This document shows, piece after piece, positions 39,647 through 47,992 of a DNA stretch of 64,000 nucleotides. The stretch covers positions 1 through 64,000 of the forward strand of contig JAHHIB010000016.1 of NCBI GenBank assembly GCA_019359075.1, given 5' to 3'. The position numbers and the translations under genes were made by a program. This stretch comes from Kalymmatonema hyalinum WJT4-NPBG1 (GTDB lineage: Bacteria; Cyanobacteriota; Cyanobacteriia; Cyanobacteriales; Nostocaceae). Under the pieces are notes generated by a model that worked only from the letters and a program-made list of their open reading frames with translations, ran no database searches and had not been told where the DNA came from. Each line of letters starts with the position of its first letter. Positions within the stretch are counted from its first letter, which is position 1.

Positions 39647-42600
39647 TTAGTGAGGTTGCTGCATCATTTGCGCTAAAAGGCTTTCGGCTTCCTCATCCGA
39701 TAGCTCTTCCAACTCATTTAACAGGCGACTGATTTCGTCATCCTCTGTCTTATCCGCCTGGCTCTGCACAATTGCTTCAGCTAAACCTGCAATTGTTGGT
39801 GTCTCAAAAAGCAACTGCAACGGAATTTCTAAACCTAAAGTTTGGCGTACCCGAGAAATCACTTGCGTTGCTAGCAGTGAATGTCCTCCTAATTCAAAGA
39901 AGTTATCGTAGATGCCTACTTGCTCCAAACCCAAAACTTGCGTCCAAATAGCGGCTAATACCTCTTCGGTGGGGGTACGAGGTGCCACAAACCTGTTGAC
40001 ACCGCTCAAGTCTGCTGTATCCGGAGCTCTCAATGCGCGGCGATCCACCTTGCCATTCGGATTTAATGGTATAACATCCAAAAAGACAAAGGCTTTTGGC
40101 ACCATGTACTCAGGTAGCTTACCCTGCAAAAAGCCACGTAGTTCACTTGAAGTTGGGGCAACTTGTTCTGGATGTACCACCACATATGCCACAAGGCGCT
40201 TATCACCAGGAATATCCTCTCTTATGATGACTAAATTCTGTTGCAGTGCAGGATGTTGACCTAAAGTGGCTTCAATTTCTCCCAACTCAATACGGAACCC
40301 ACGGATCTTCACTTGGTGGTCAATACGACCAAGGAATTCTATGTTTCCGTCCGGTAAGTAACGCGCCAAGTCCCCAGTTTTATAAAGACGTGCCTCCGGT
40401 ACGCTACTAAAGGGGTTGCGAATAAACTTTTCTGCAGTCAGTTCCGGACGGTTGAGATAGCCTCGCGCCAAACCGACACCGCCAATGTGCAGTTCACCCG
40501 AGTGACCGGCAGGCACAGGCTGCAAATTCTTATCCAATATATAAGTCTGTACATTGGCAATGGGGCGACCAATAGGAGCAATCGTGTAATTAGTACCGCG
40601 CTGGCATATCCAAGTGCTGACATCAATGGAAGCTTCTGTCGGACCGTAGCAGTTTATCAAAATATTGTCCAAATTCAATCGGTTCAAGAAGCGTTCCCCA
40701 AGTTCGATCGCTAACGCTTCACCACCAGTGGTGACGTGTCTCAGGGATTGGCAATTCTCAATTCCTTCTTGTTCCAGTAAAACTTGGATGATCGATGGTA
40801 CCAACCCAGATACAGTAATTTGCTGTTCGGTAAATACTTTAACCAGATAAGCAGGGTCTTGATGTCCACCAGGGCGAGCCATGACCAATTGTCCTCCAAA
40901 CGACAACGGCCAGAATATCTGCCACACTGAGGGGTCAAAGCTAAAAGGAATGGTCTGTAAGACTTTGTCTTGTTCGGTTAATCCAAACGTTGCTTGCCGC
41001 CAGTAGAGGTGATTGCAGATTCCACGGTGAGCAATCATGACACCCTTAGGCTTGCCTGTAGAACCAGAGGTGTAGATGATGTAAACTAAGTTATCAACTG
41101 TTACCTCAGACACAGGGTTTTCTTGGCTGTGGTGGACAATGAGTTCCCACTCAGAATCCAAACAAATGACTTGCGCTTGATGAGTTGGTAAGCTATTAAC
41201 CAATTTCTTTTGGGTGAGCAACACTGGTGTTTGGGTGTCCTCCACCATGAACTCTAAGCGCTCTTGTGGATACTCTGGGTCGAGAGGTACATAAGCACCA
41301 CCTGCTTTGAGAATTCCCAGCAGTCCCACTACCATCTCTAGGGAACGCTCGATACAAACCCCAACGAGTACATCTGGTCCTACGCCCAGAGTTTGTAGGT
41401 AGTGTGCCAATTGATTGGCGCGATTATTCAACTGTTGGTAGGTAAGTTGCTTGTCTTGAAAAACCACCGCCACGGCATTAGGCGTCTTTTCCACTTGCTG
41501 CTCAAACAACTGGTGGATACACTGCTGTGGATAATCTGCCTGGGTATTGTTCCATTCAACAAGTAACTGCTGTCGTTCATCTGCGCTCAGCAGTGGCAAT
41601 TGGGTAACTTGCTGCTGTGGGTCAGTAACAATCGCTTCGAGTAATATCTGGAAATGTTCGCTCATCCGCTCAATTCTAGCGGCATCAAACAAATCAGTAC
41701 TGTATTCCCATAAACCCTGAAGTCCTTGTTCTGTCTCCACCACTGACAAGGTCAAATCAAAAGTGGATGTAAAATTATTGACCTCAAAGCGAGTTAAGGA
41801 CAGCCCTGGTAACTCTAATGTTTGCTTGGGTGTATTTTGCAAGACAAACATCACCTGAAACAAGGGGTTGTACGAGAGCGATCGCTCTGGTTGCAATTGT
41901 TCAACCAGCTTTTCAAACGGCAACTCTTGGTTAGCGTAGGCGGACATTGCTAGCGAGCGCACCTTTTGCAACAGTTCCCGAAAACTGGGGTTGCCAGACA
42001 CATCTGTGCGTAGAACTAAGGTATTGACAAAAAATCCAATTAGCCCTTCTATTTCCTCCCGATTTCGTCCTGCGATCGGAGAACCAACTAAAATGTCTTC
42101 CTGCCCACTGTAGCGGTATAGTAAAGTCTGGAACGCTGCCAGCAATGTCATGAACAGTGTCACACCCTCTTGCCGTGACAGTGTCTGCAGTGCTTTTGAT
42201 AAACTCTTAGGTAGTATAAATGATTGCTTTGCACCTCGGTAACTCTGCACAGGTGGTCGCGGTCTATCCGTGGGCAATTCCAGTACTGGGGTAGCACCCA
42301 CTAGCTGCTGCTTCCAATAGTTCAGTTGCTGTTCTAGCACCTCGCCCGAGAGCCGTTGACGTTGCCACACTGCATAATCGGCATACTGAATCGGCAAAGG
42401 AGGCAGTGGATTGGGCAAACCGCCATTGAACGCTTGGTAGAGAGTTGTCAACTGCTCAAATAAAATACCCTTCGACCAACCATCGGTGGCAATGTGGTGC
42501 ATCACCAGCAGCAGGATATGTTCTTGAGGCGATTGCCCAAGGGGCAGTGGCGGAGCCAATCGCACAACCAAACACGCACGCAGCATTAAATCTGATGTTA

Positions 42601-45583
42601 AATTAAAGGGGCGTTGCGCTTCCTCTTGTAACAGTCTTTCTACTTGGGTGCTGCGTTCGCTTAGCGGATAATCTTTCAGGTCAATCATCTTCAGTTCGAC
42701 TGACCGAAATTCACTAATCACCTGTACTGGATCGCCATCAGATGCAATAAAGTTCGTTCGCAGTACCTCGTGATGAGCAACAATCGCATCTAATGACTGT
42801 TGCAATACCTCTACGTTGAGGTCGCCAACTATAGCGATCGCCTCTGTAAGGTTATATGCTGCGCTGTTTGGCTCCAGTTGTCCCAAAAACCACAGCCGCT
42901 GCTGGGCAAAGGATAGGGGGGCTGACTGCCGGTTGGCAAGTCGGGCAATAGGTTGGTGTTCCTCTGTACCCTGGTTTTGGCTTTGGGTAATGGCAGTTGC
43001 TAAATCGGCGATGGTTGGTGTTTCAAACAGCAACTGCAAAGGAATTTCTACACCGAACGCTTGGCGTACGCGAGAAATCACCTGCATCGCTAGCAGTGAA
43101 TGCCCGCCCAATTCAAAGAAGTTGTCATGAATGCCTACCTTTTCCAGACCTAATACTTGCGCCCAAAGAGCGGCTAAGACCTCTTGTGTGGCGTTACGAG
43201 GTCCAACAAAGTTGTTTGAGCGGCTGTAACTGGATGTATCTGGAACGGGTAAGGCGCGACGGTCTACCTTGCCATTGGGTGTTAATGGCATAACATCCAA
43301 CAAGACAAAGGCGGCTGGCAGCATATGCTCCGGTAGCTTCTCCTGCAAAAAGCCGCGCAGTTGAGTTGGTAGGGGAATGTCTTGCTCCGGTTTCACCACG
43401 ACATATGCCACTAGCCGCTTGTCGCCAGGAACATCCTCTGTTGCTATGACTAAAGCCTGCTGCACTGCCGAATGTTCACCAAGCGTGGCTTCAATTTCTC
43501 CCAATTCAATCCGGAAGCCCCGTATTTTTACCTGATAATCGCTGCGTCCAAGAAATTCAATGTTACCATCAGGCAGATAGCGGGCTAAATCTCCAGTTTT
43601 GTACAAACGTGCTCTTGGCACATCACTAAAGGGATTTGGTATAAATCTTTGTGCCGTTAGTGTTGGTTGATTTAAGTAACCCCTTGCTAAGTTATTACCC
43701 CCGATGTATATTTCGCCCTGCACACCCTGGGGTATCGGTTGTCCGTGCTCATTGAGCAAGTATATCTGGGTATTGGGTAGCGGTCGTCCCAAGGGAACCG
43801 TTGCAGATTGTGGGTTACGCAGTTCAACTGGATAAGTAAGTATGCCGACTGTGGTTTCTGTCGGTCCATAATGGTTGAGTATGCGGCATTCGGCGTGTTG
43901 CCGGATCTGTTCGATCAAATCCCAAGTCGCAGCCTCACCGCCCAGAACCAAGCACTGACGGGGCAGAATTTGCTCAGGGTGAGAATATGCCAGCAAGGCG
44001 GTTAGGTGGGAGGGAACAATCTTGAGATAGTCAATGGGATGGCTGCGACAGTAATCTGCCAAGGCTACTGGGTTCGTTGCACGCTCTTGAGATATTATGT
44101 GGAGACATCCCCCGGTACATAAGGACGGAAAGATAACTGTATTGCCCAAGTCGGCAGCGAAAGTAGAAACGCAAGCAAAAGTGACACCTGATGGCGGCTG
44201 TAGTTTTTCGAGAATACTACTTAGGTAGTTGAAGAGTTGCCGATGCTCAACAGCAACGCCTTTTGGTCTGCCTGTAGAGCCTGAGGTATAGAGTACGTAG
44301 ATTAAATTCTTTGGCGTCACCGAGGTAGTCGGTTTTGCATCAGGTTGCTGAGCTATTGTATCCCAATCCGTGTCCAAACAAACGACTTGCGTTGTGTGTT
44401 CGGGAAGACTCTCGACAAGTCGCGCCTGAGTAAGTAGCACTGCTGCTTTGGCATCCTGTAACCGGAACGCCAAGCCCTCAGCTGGTAATGCGGGGTCTAG
44501 TGGTAGGTAGGCACCGCCTGCTTTAAGAATGCCAAGTAGACCAACTATTACATCTACAGAACGTTCAAGATAAAGCCCTACTAGCACTTCTGGTCCGACA
44601 CCCAGCTTTTGCAAGTAATGTGCTAGACGATTTGCTTTTTTGTTCAGATCCTGGTAAGTAAGTTGCTTGTCTTCAAAAACCACTGCCACGGCATGAGGCG
44701 TCTTTTCCACCTGCTGCTCAAACAACTCATGAATACATTGCTGGGAATAATCTACTTGGGTATTGTTCCACTCAACAAGTAACTGTTGTTGTTCATCTGG
44801 CGTGAGCAGTGGCAATTGGCAGATATGCTGTTCTGGATTCGCCACAATACCCTCCAACAAAGTCTGGAAATGCCCATTCAAGCGGGTTATCGTGGCATCA
44901 TCAAACAACTCAGCGTTGTATTCCCACTCCCCTTTGAATCCTTGTTCTGTCTCTTCCATTGACAAGGTCAAATCTAACTTGGATGTCACCTTATCTAATT
45001 CAGAGGGTGTGATGGTCAATCCGGATAAATCCAATGTTTGTTTGGGTTGATTCTGCAAAACAAACATCACCTGGAACAAAGGGTGATAACTGAGCTGCTC
45101 TGGTTGCAGTTCTTCCACCAACTTCTCAAACGGTAAGTCCTGGTGAGCTTTGGCTTGCAAAACAACTGAGCCAACTTTTTGCAACAGTTCCCGAAAACTG
45201 GCGTTATCCGATATATCAGTGCGTAGCACTAAGGTATTAGCTTTCAGCCCATTTAGCCTTTCATTCTCCACCACAATAGGAGAACCAACCAGAATGTCTT
45301 GTTGTCCACTGTAGCGGTGCAGTAGGGTTTTGAATGCCGCTAACAATGTCATGAACAGTGTCACATCCTCTTGCTGTGACAATGTATCCAATGCTGCCGA
45401 TAAACTCTGGGGTAGTACGAAAGATTGCTTTGCACTTTGATAAGTTGGCACTGATAGGCGTGGTCTATCCGTAGCCAATTCCAGTACTGGCGTTGCACCT
45501 GCCAACTGCTGTTTCCAATAGTTAAGTTGCTTTTCTAACTGAATATTTGATTGGAGGTGTAAATTTTCATCTGTTAAGCGCAT
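39647..45583 (-). CDS. two-module NRPS, (partial C)-A-PCP-C-A-PCP
   Basis: 1,978 residues. It begins with only the C-terminal half of a condensation domain (residues 1 to about 265, from QLNYWKQQLAGATPVLEL), lacking HHxxxDG. A1 about 285-790 has specificity residues D-L-T-K-V-G-H-V-G-K, resembling Asp/Asn codes. PCP1 about 800-880 (FFELGGHSLLA). Full C2 about 895-1330 (MHHIATDGWS). A2 about 1345-1850 has D-P-W-G-T-G-C-I-D-K, which I cannot assign. PCP2 about 1865-1945, then an acidic tail (LLNELEELSDEEAESLLA), a possible docking helix for the next protein. AAGG lies upstream of ATG 45583. The upstream DNA is noncoding, so this is either a starter module or a truncated gene. Confidence 0.93.
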   Translation of the reverse strand: MRLTDENLHLQSNIQLEKQLNYWKQQLAGATPVLELATDRPRLSVPTYQSAKQSFVLPQSLSAALDTLSQQEDVTLFMTLLAAFKTLLHRYSGQQDILVGSPIVVENERLNGLKANTLVLRTDISDNASFRELLQKVGSVVLQAKAHQDLPFEKLVEELQPEQLSYHPLFQVMFVLQNQPKQTLDLSGLTITPSELDKVTSKLDLTLSMEETEQGFKGEWEYNAELFDDATITRLNGHFQTLLEGIVANPEQHICQLPLLTPDEQQQLLVEWNNTQVDYSQQCIHELFEQQVEKTPHAVAVVFEDKQLTYQDLNKKANRLAHYLQKLGVGPEVLVGLYLERSVDVIVGLLGILKAGGAYLPLDPALPAEGLAFRLQDAKAAVLLTQARLVESLPEHTTQVVCLDTDWDTIAQQPDAKPTTSVTPKNLIYVLYTSGSTGRPKGVAVEHRQLFNYLSSILEKLQPPSGVTFACVSTFAADLGNTVIFPSLCTGGCLHIISQERATNPVALADYCRSHPIDYLKIVPSHLTALLAYSHPEQILPRQCLVLGGEAATWDLIEQIRQHAECRILNHYGPTETTVGILTYPVELRNPQSATVPLGRPLPNTQIYLLNEHGQPIPQGVQGEIYIGGNNLARGYLNQPTLTAQRFIPNPFSDVPRARLYKTGDLARYLPDGNIEFLGRSDYQVKIRGFRIELGEIEATLGEHSAVQQALVIATEDVPGDKRLVAYVVVKPEQDIPLPTQLRGFLQEKLPEHMLPAAFVLLDVMPLTPNGKVDRRALPVPDTSSYSRSNNFVGPRNATQEVLAALWAQVLGLEKVGIHDNFFELGGHSLLAMQVISRVRQAFGVEIPLQLLFETPTIADLATAITQSQNQGTEEHQPIARLANRQSAPLSFAQQRLWFLGQLEPNSAAYNLTEAIAIVGDLNVEVLQQSLDAIVAHHEVLRTNFIASDGDPVQVISEFRSVELKMIDLKDYPLSERSTQVERLLQEEAQRPFNLTSDLMLRACLVVRLAPPLPLGQSPQEHILLLVMHHIATDGWSKGILFEQLTTLYQAFNGGLPNPLPPLPIQYADYAVWQRQRLSGEVLEQQLNYWKQQLVGATPVLELPTDRPRPPVQSYRGAKQSFILPKSLSKALQTLSRQEGVTLFMTLLAAFQTLLYRYSGQEDILVGSPIAGRNREEIEGLIGFFVNTLVLRTDVSGNPSFRELLQKVRSLAMSAYANQELPFEKLVEQLQPERSLSYNPLFQVMFVLQNTPKQTLELPGLSLTRFEVNNFTSTFDLTLSVVETEQGLQGLWEYSTDLFDAARIERMSEHFQILLEAIVTDPQQQVTQLPLLSADERQQLLVEWNNTQADYPQQCIHQLFEQQVEKTPNAVAVVFQDKQLTYQQLNNRANQLAHYLQTLGVGPDVLVGVCIERSLEMVVGLLGILKAGGAYVPLDPEYPQERLEFMVEDTQTPVLLTQKKLVNSLPTHQAQVICLDSEWELIVHHSQENPVSEVTVDNLVYIIYTSGSTGKPKGVMIAHRGICNHLYWRQATFGLTEQDKVLQTIPFSFDPSVWQIFWPLSFGGQLVMARPGGHQDPAYLVKVFTEQQITVSGLVPSIIQVLLEQEGIENCQSLRHVTTGGEALAIELGERFLNRLNLDNILINCYGPTEASIDVSTWICQRGTNYTIAPIGRPIANVQTYILDKNLQPVPAGHSGELHIGGVGLARGYLNRPELTAEKFIRNPFSSVPEARLYKTGDLARYLPDGNIEFLGRIDHQVKIRGFRIELGEIEATLGQHPALQQNLVIIREDIPGDKRLVAYVVVHPEQVAPTSSELRGFLQGKLPEYMVPKAFVFLDVIPLNPNGKVDRRALRAPDTADLSGVNRFVAPRTPTEEVLAAIWTQVLGLEQVGIYDNFFELGGHSLLATQVISRVRQTLGLEIPLQLLFETPTIAGLAEAIVQSQADKTEDDEISRLLNELEELSDEEAESLLAQMMQQPH

Positions 45584-45980
45584 AGATACCTTGTTAGAAA
45601 AATGGCTTTGTTAATCTTTGTTAATCAATAGACTCAGTTACCAACTTTTATCACTTGAATACTAGTGCAAGAAGACAGAAGTAAGGAGGCAGAAGGCAAA
45701 ATCCTGTAAGCGTGCATTTCACTTTTGTAGATATAGACTCAACTACAAACTCTAGTTGCCGCTTTCGGGATTTCTGAGCATATCTGTTTACAAAAATGAG
45801 ATGCTCCCAGCCTGTAATGCTTAGAAAATCAAATTTTATGCCAGTTTTTAACTGTCTAGTTATTTCGGTCGAGTAGTACTAGTAATACAAATTCACAGAG
45901 ATAATATTACTCTTATGAATTAAGTTGATGAATCAGTAGTTTCTCGGAAGGAGCAACTTGACTTATGACTGAGTAACATT
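45584..45980. other. intergenic region upstream of the NRPS operon
   Basis: Probably the promoter region of the NRPS genes. The plus and minus strands were read for the missing N-terminal half of the first condensation domain (HHxxxDG region); I see no such coding sequence. The sequence is AT-rich with no clear repeats. Confidence 0.45.
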
Positions 45981-46652
45981 TCAATGCACTCTATTTTCTT
46001 CTTGCAGTTGCTTGTGTGCTAACTCCAATAGTTGATGAGCATTTTTTAACTTTTTTTCATCTTTAATTTTATGAGCAAAATGCTTTAAATAAGCTTCGTG
46101 AGAGGTAATACTTAAGTGCGGATCGTCTGCATGATGCATAAAAGTAAGGTCAGCTTCAGTCATCGGGCGGATAACCAGCATGGGGATGGGGCTACGAAGT
46201 GGACGGAAGTTTGGGTTGTGCAGACCTGGGCTTTCAGTACGGTTGTGAAATTCCCCTATCATCAGTCCTGCTTTAACAAAAAAAGGCTTAAGTTGTTTGT
46301 GGACAACATCAATTATTTTGGGAGCATCCTCTATATCGATATCAGGAAAGATGAATAATATTGCTTTGTTCAGGGCAGCTGGTTTTTCTCTTGGTTCTAA
46401 CTCAAGGAAGATATCTAGGTAGGGTAAAATAATGTCTGCAATTTCCTGCAAAGCCAAATTTTTAGAACGAAGAACTGTTAGTCGAATGCTGTTTAACTTT
46501 AGTGAGGGAGGCACAAAAGGGCAAACAACACCAGATCTCCCTAAATCAGGGTGAGGTTTTGCCACAAAATTTTTAAGCCACTCCATGATTTCAATTAAGT
46601 AGGGAAGGTCTTGTTGAAGCTGGTGAACGTCTGTAGGTGTATAAAGTTGCAT
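45981..46652 (-). CDS. conserved protein, DUF6875-like, next to NRPS
   Basis: A 223-residue soluble protein. The pattern HPDLGRSGVVCPFVPPSL, AILFIFPDI, GLMIGEFH and PLRSPIPMLVIRPMTEADL recalls a family I associate from memory with natural-product gene clusters (DUF6875-like). It has no signal peptide; Cys in VCPFVP may be functional. The C-terminal 40 residues are helical and charged. It lies about 400 bp upstream of, and on the same strand as, the NRPS genes, so a role in that pathway is plausible but unproven. Confidence 0.65.
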   Translation of the reverse strand: MQLYTPTDVHQLQQDLPYLIEIMEWLKNFVAKPHPDLGRSGVVCPFVPPSLKLNSIRLTVLRSKNLALQEIADIILPYLDIFLELEPREKPAALNKAILFIFPDIDIEDAPKIIDVVHKQLKPFFVKAGLMIGEFHNRTESPGLHNPNFRPLRSPIPMLVIRPMTEADLTFMHHADDPHLSITSHEAYLKHFAHKIKDEKKLKNAHQLLELAHKQLQEENRVH

Positions 46653-47992
46653 GGTTAGTAGAGTGATAAGGGATAATGATGAACTTTTTGTCAGGGTTCA
46701 TCTAAAGTTATGCATAATGAAGCTAATCATTGCTAAAACACCAATTCAGTAGAGTTATCCCAGAATCTGTTTAAAAATAGCACGTCAAAAGTCGCATTTT
46801 CTCATGACCACTCCGATTACTGTATCGATGTTCTAGGCATAGAGAAACTGCGTTTATTTCTGATAGGATAGTTTCTCGTAAGTTCGCGTCTATCCAAAAT
46901 ACAGAAAACAACACTACAATTGTTTTTGATACAATTCACTTCCGGTAAATATTACCGTTTGACCTTAGTGGTATTAACTCCCTGTTTTGTGTCTTTTGTG
47001 GCGGTTTAGAAGAGAAATAATTAAGGCTTATGCTTAAATTATTTTTCCTAAAAAAAGGATTGAAGTTTTTTCATCAACCCTGATACTGACTTGTACCTGT
47101 CTACAGGAATATTATGATTCTTATTATTCACTTTATTGTAAAGGTGGCATTTAAATTCTTCTGAAAATTGTGAAGTTTCAGTATAGGGATGAAACCATTA
47201 GTATTGCCCGAAGTAGCCATTTTCATACCTCTTTATTTTTGTTCAAAAAAAATGATGATTTTATTGAGGTTATTCTAGTAGATATAAATGTGAACTATCA
47301 GTGCTTTTTATTTAGATATGATGAAGTATGGTGAAGATTTCAGTATGAAAAAACTCATATATCAACTTTGTTCAAGAAATTACCAATTTTCAGTAAAATT
47401 ACTGTTGTAAGATCAATAAGACTTACGCAAGAACTCTCTGAAACTCTTATTTATTCTCTTCTCCTGTCGGAGACGCTGCGCACCGAGAGGGCACGTCCGC
47501 AGGACTTACGAGACGCTACGCGTATGCCTGCGGCACGCTTTGCGCTTACGTGTCCTAGCCTACGGCACGCCCTATGGCTGATGCCACGCCTTACACCCTA
47601 TACCCCAGCTTCTGTAAACAACCCCGAAGTTCCTTTGTATTGATTGCTTGTTGGAACAACAACGCACGCTTGTTTCCCACAAATGCGCAGAAGCGGGAGA
47701 AATTTTACACTTACCGCTTCCGGAAGTCTAGGTAGTTTACAAAATCTAACAAGACAAAAACTAAATTAAAACAATGTCAATTAATTTGATGTAGAAAAGC
47801 TGTCAAAATTAGCAAAAAAGAAGGATGATTTGGAAGAAGTCTGGAAAAAATAAAAACCGTCGAAAAACTGCTCCACGCATAAGAGGATAATTCCCAGACG
47901 CAGAATAAAGCGCAAAAACCGAAAAGGAGCAATTGTTTTGCAAGCAGATTTTGACGGTAAAAGAGAAAAACTAACACAGAACGTAGAATATT
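46653..47992. other. 1.3-kb gene-free stretch upstream of the phosphorylase gene
   Basis: Mostly AT-rich with no convincing ORF. A cluster of GC-rich dispersed repeats lies at 47470-47590. The last 200 bp before glgP are purine-rich on the plus strand; no strong Shine-Dalgarno is evident. I see no RNA gene or recognisable riboswitch. Confidence 0.45.
47470..47590. repeat. cluster of GC-rich dispersed repeats
   Basis: ggagacgctgcgcaccgaga, gcacgtccgcaggacttacg, agacgctacgcgtatgcctg, cggcacgctttgcgcttacg and cctacggcacgccctatggc in tandem. It combines blocks seen singly elsewhere in the window (18015, 35303, 21056). Confidence 0.6.

Noticed and set aside
36000-45050. Many 60-140 residue frames antisense or shifted within the NRPS genes
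   Set aside because: They are shadows of long, domain-complete NRPS frames and recur because the modules are similar to each other.
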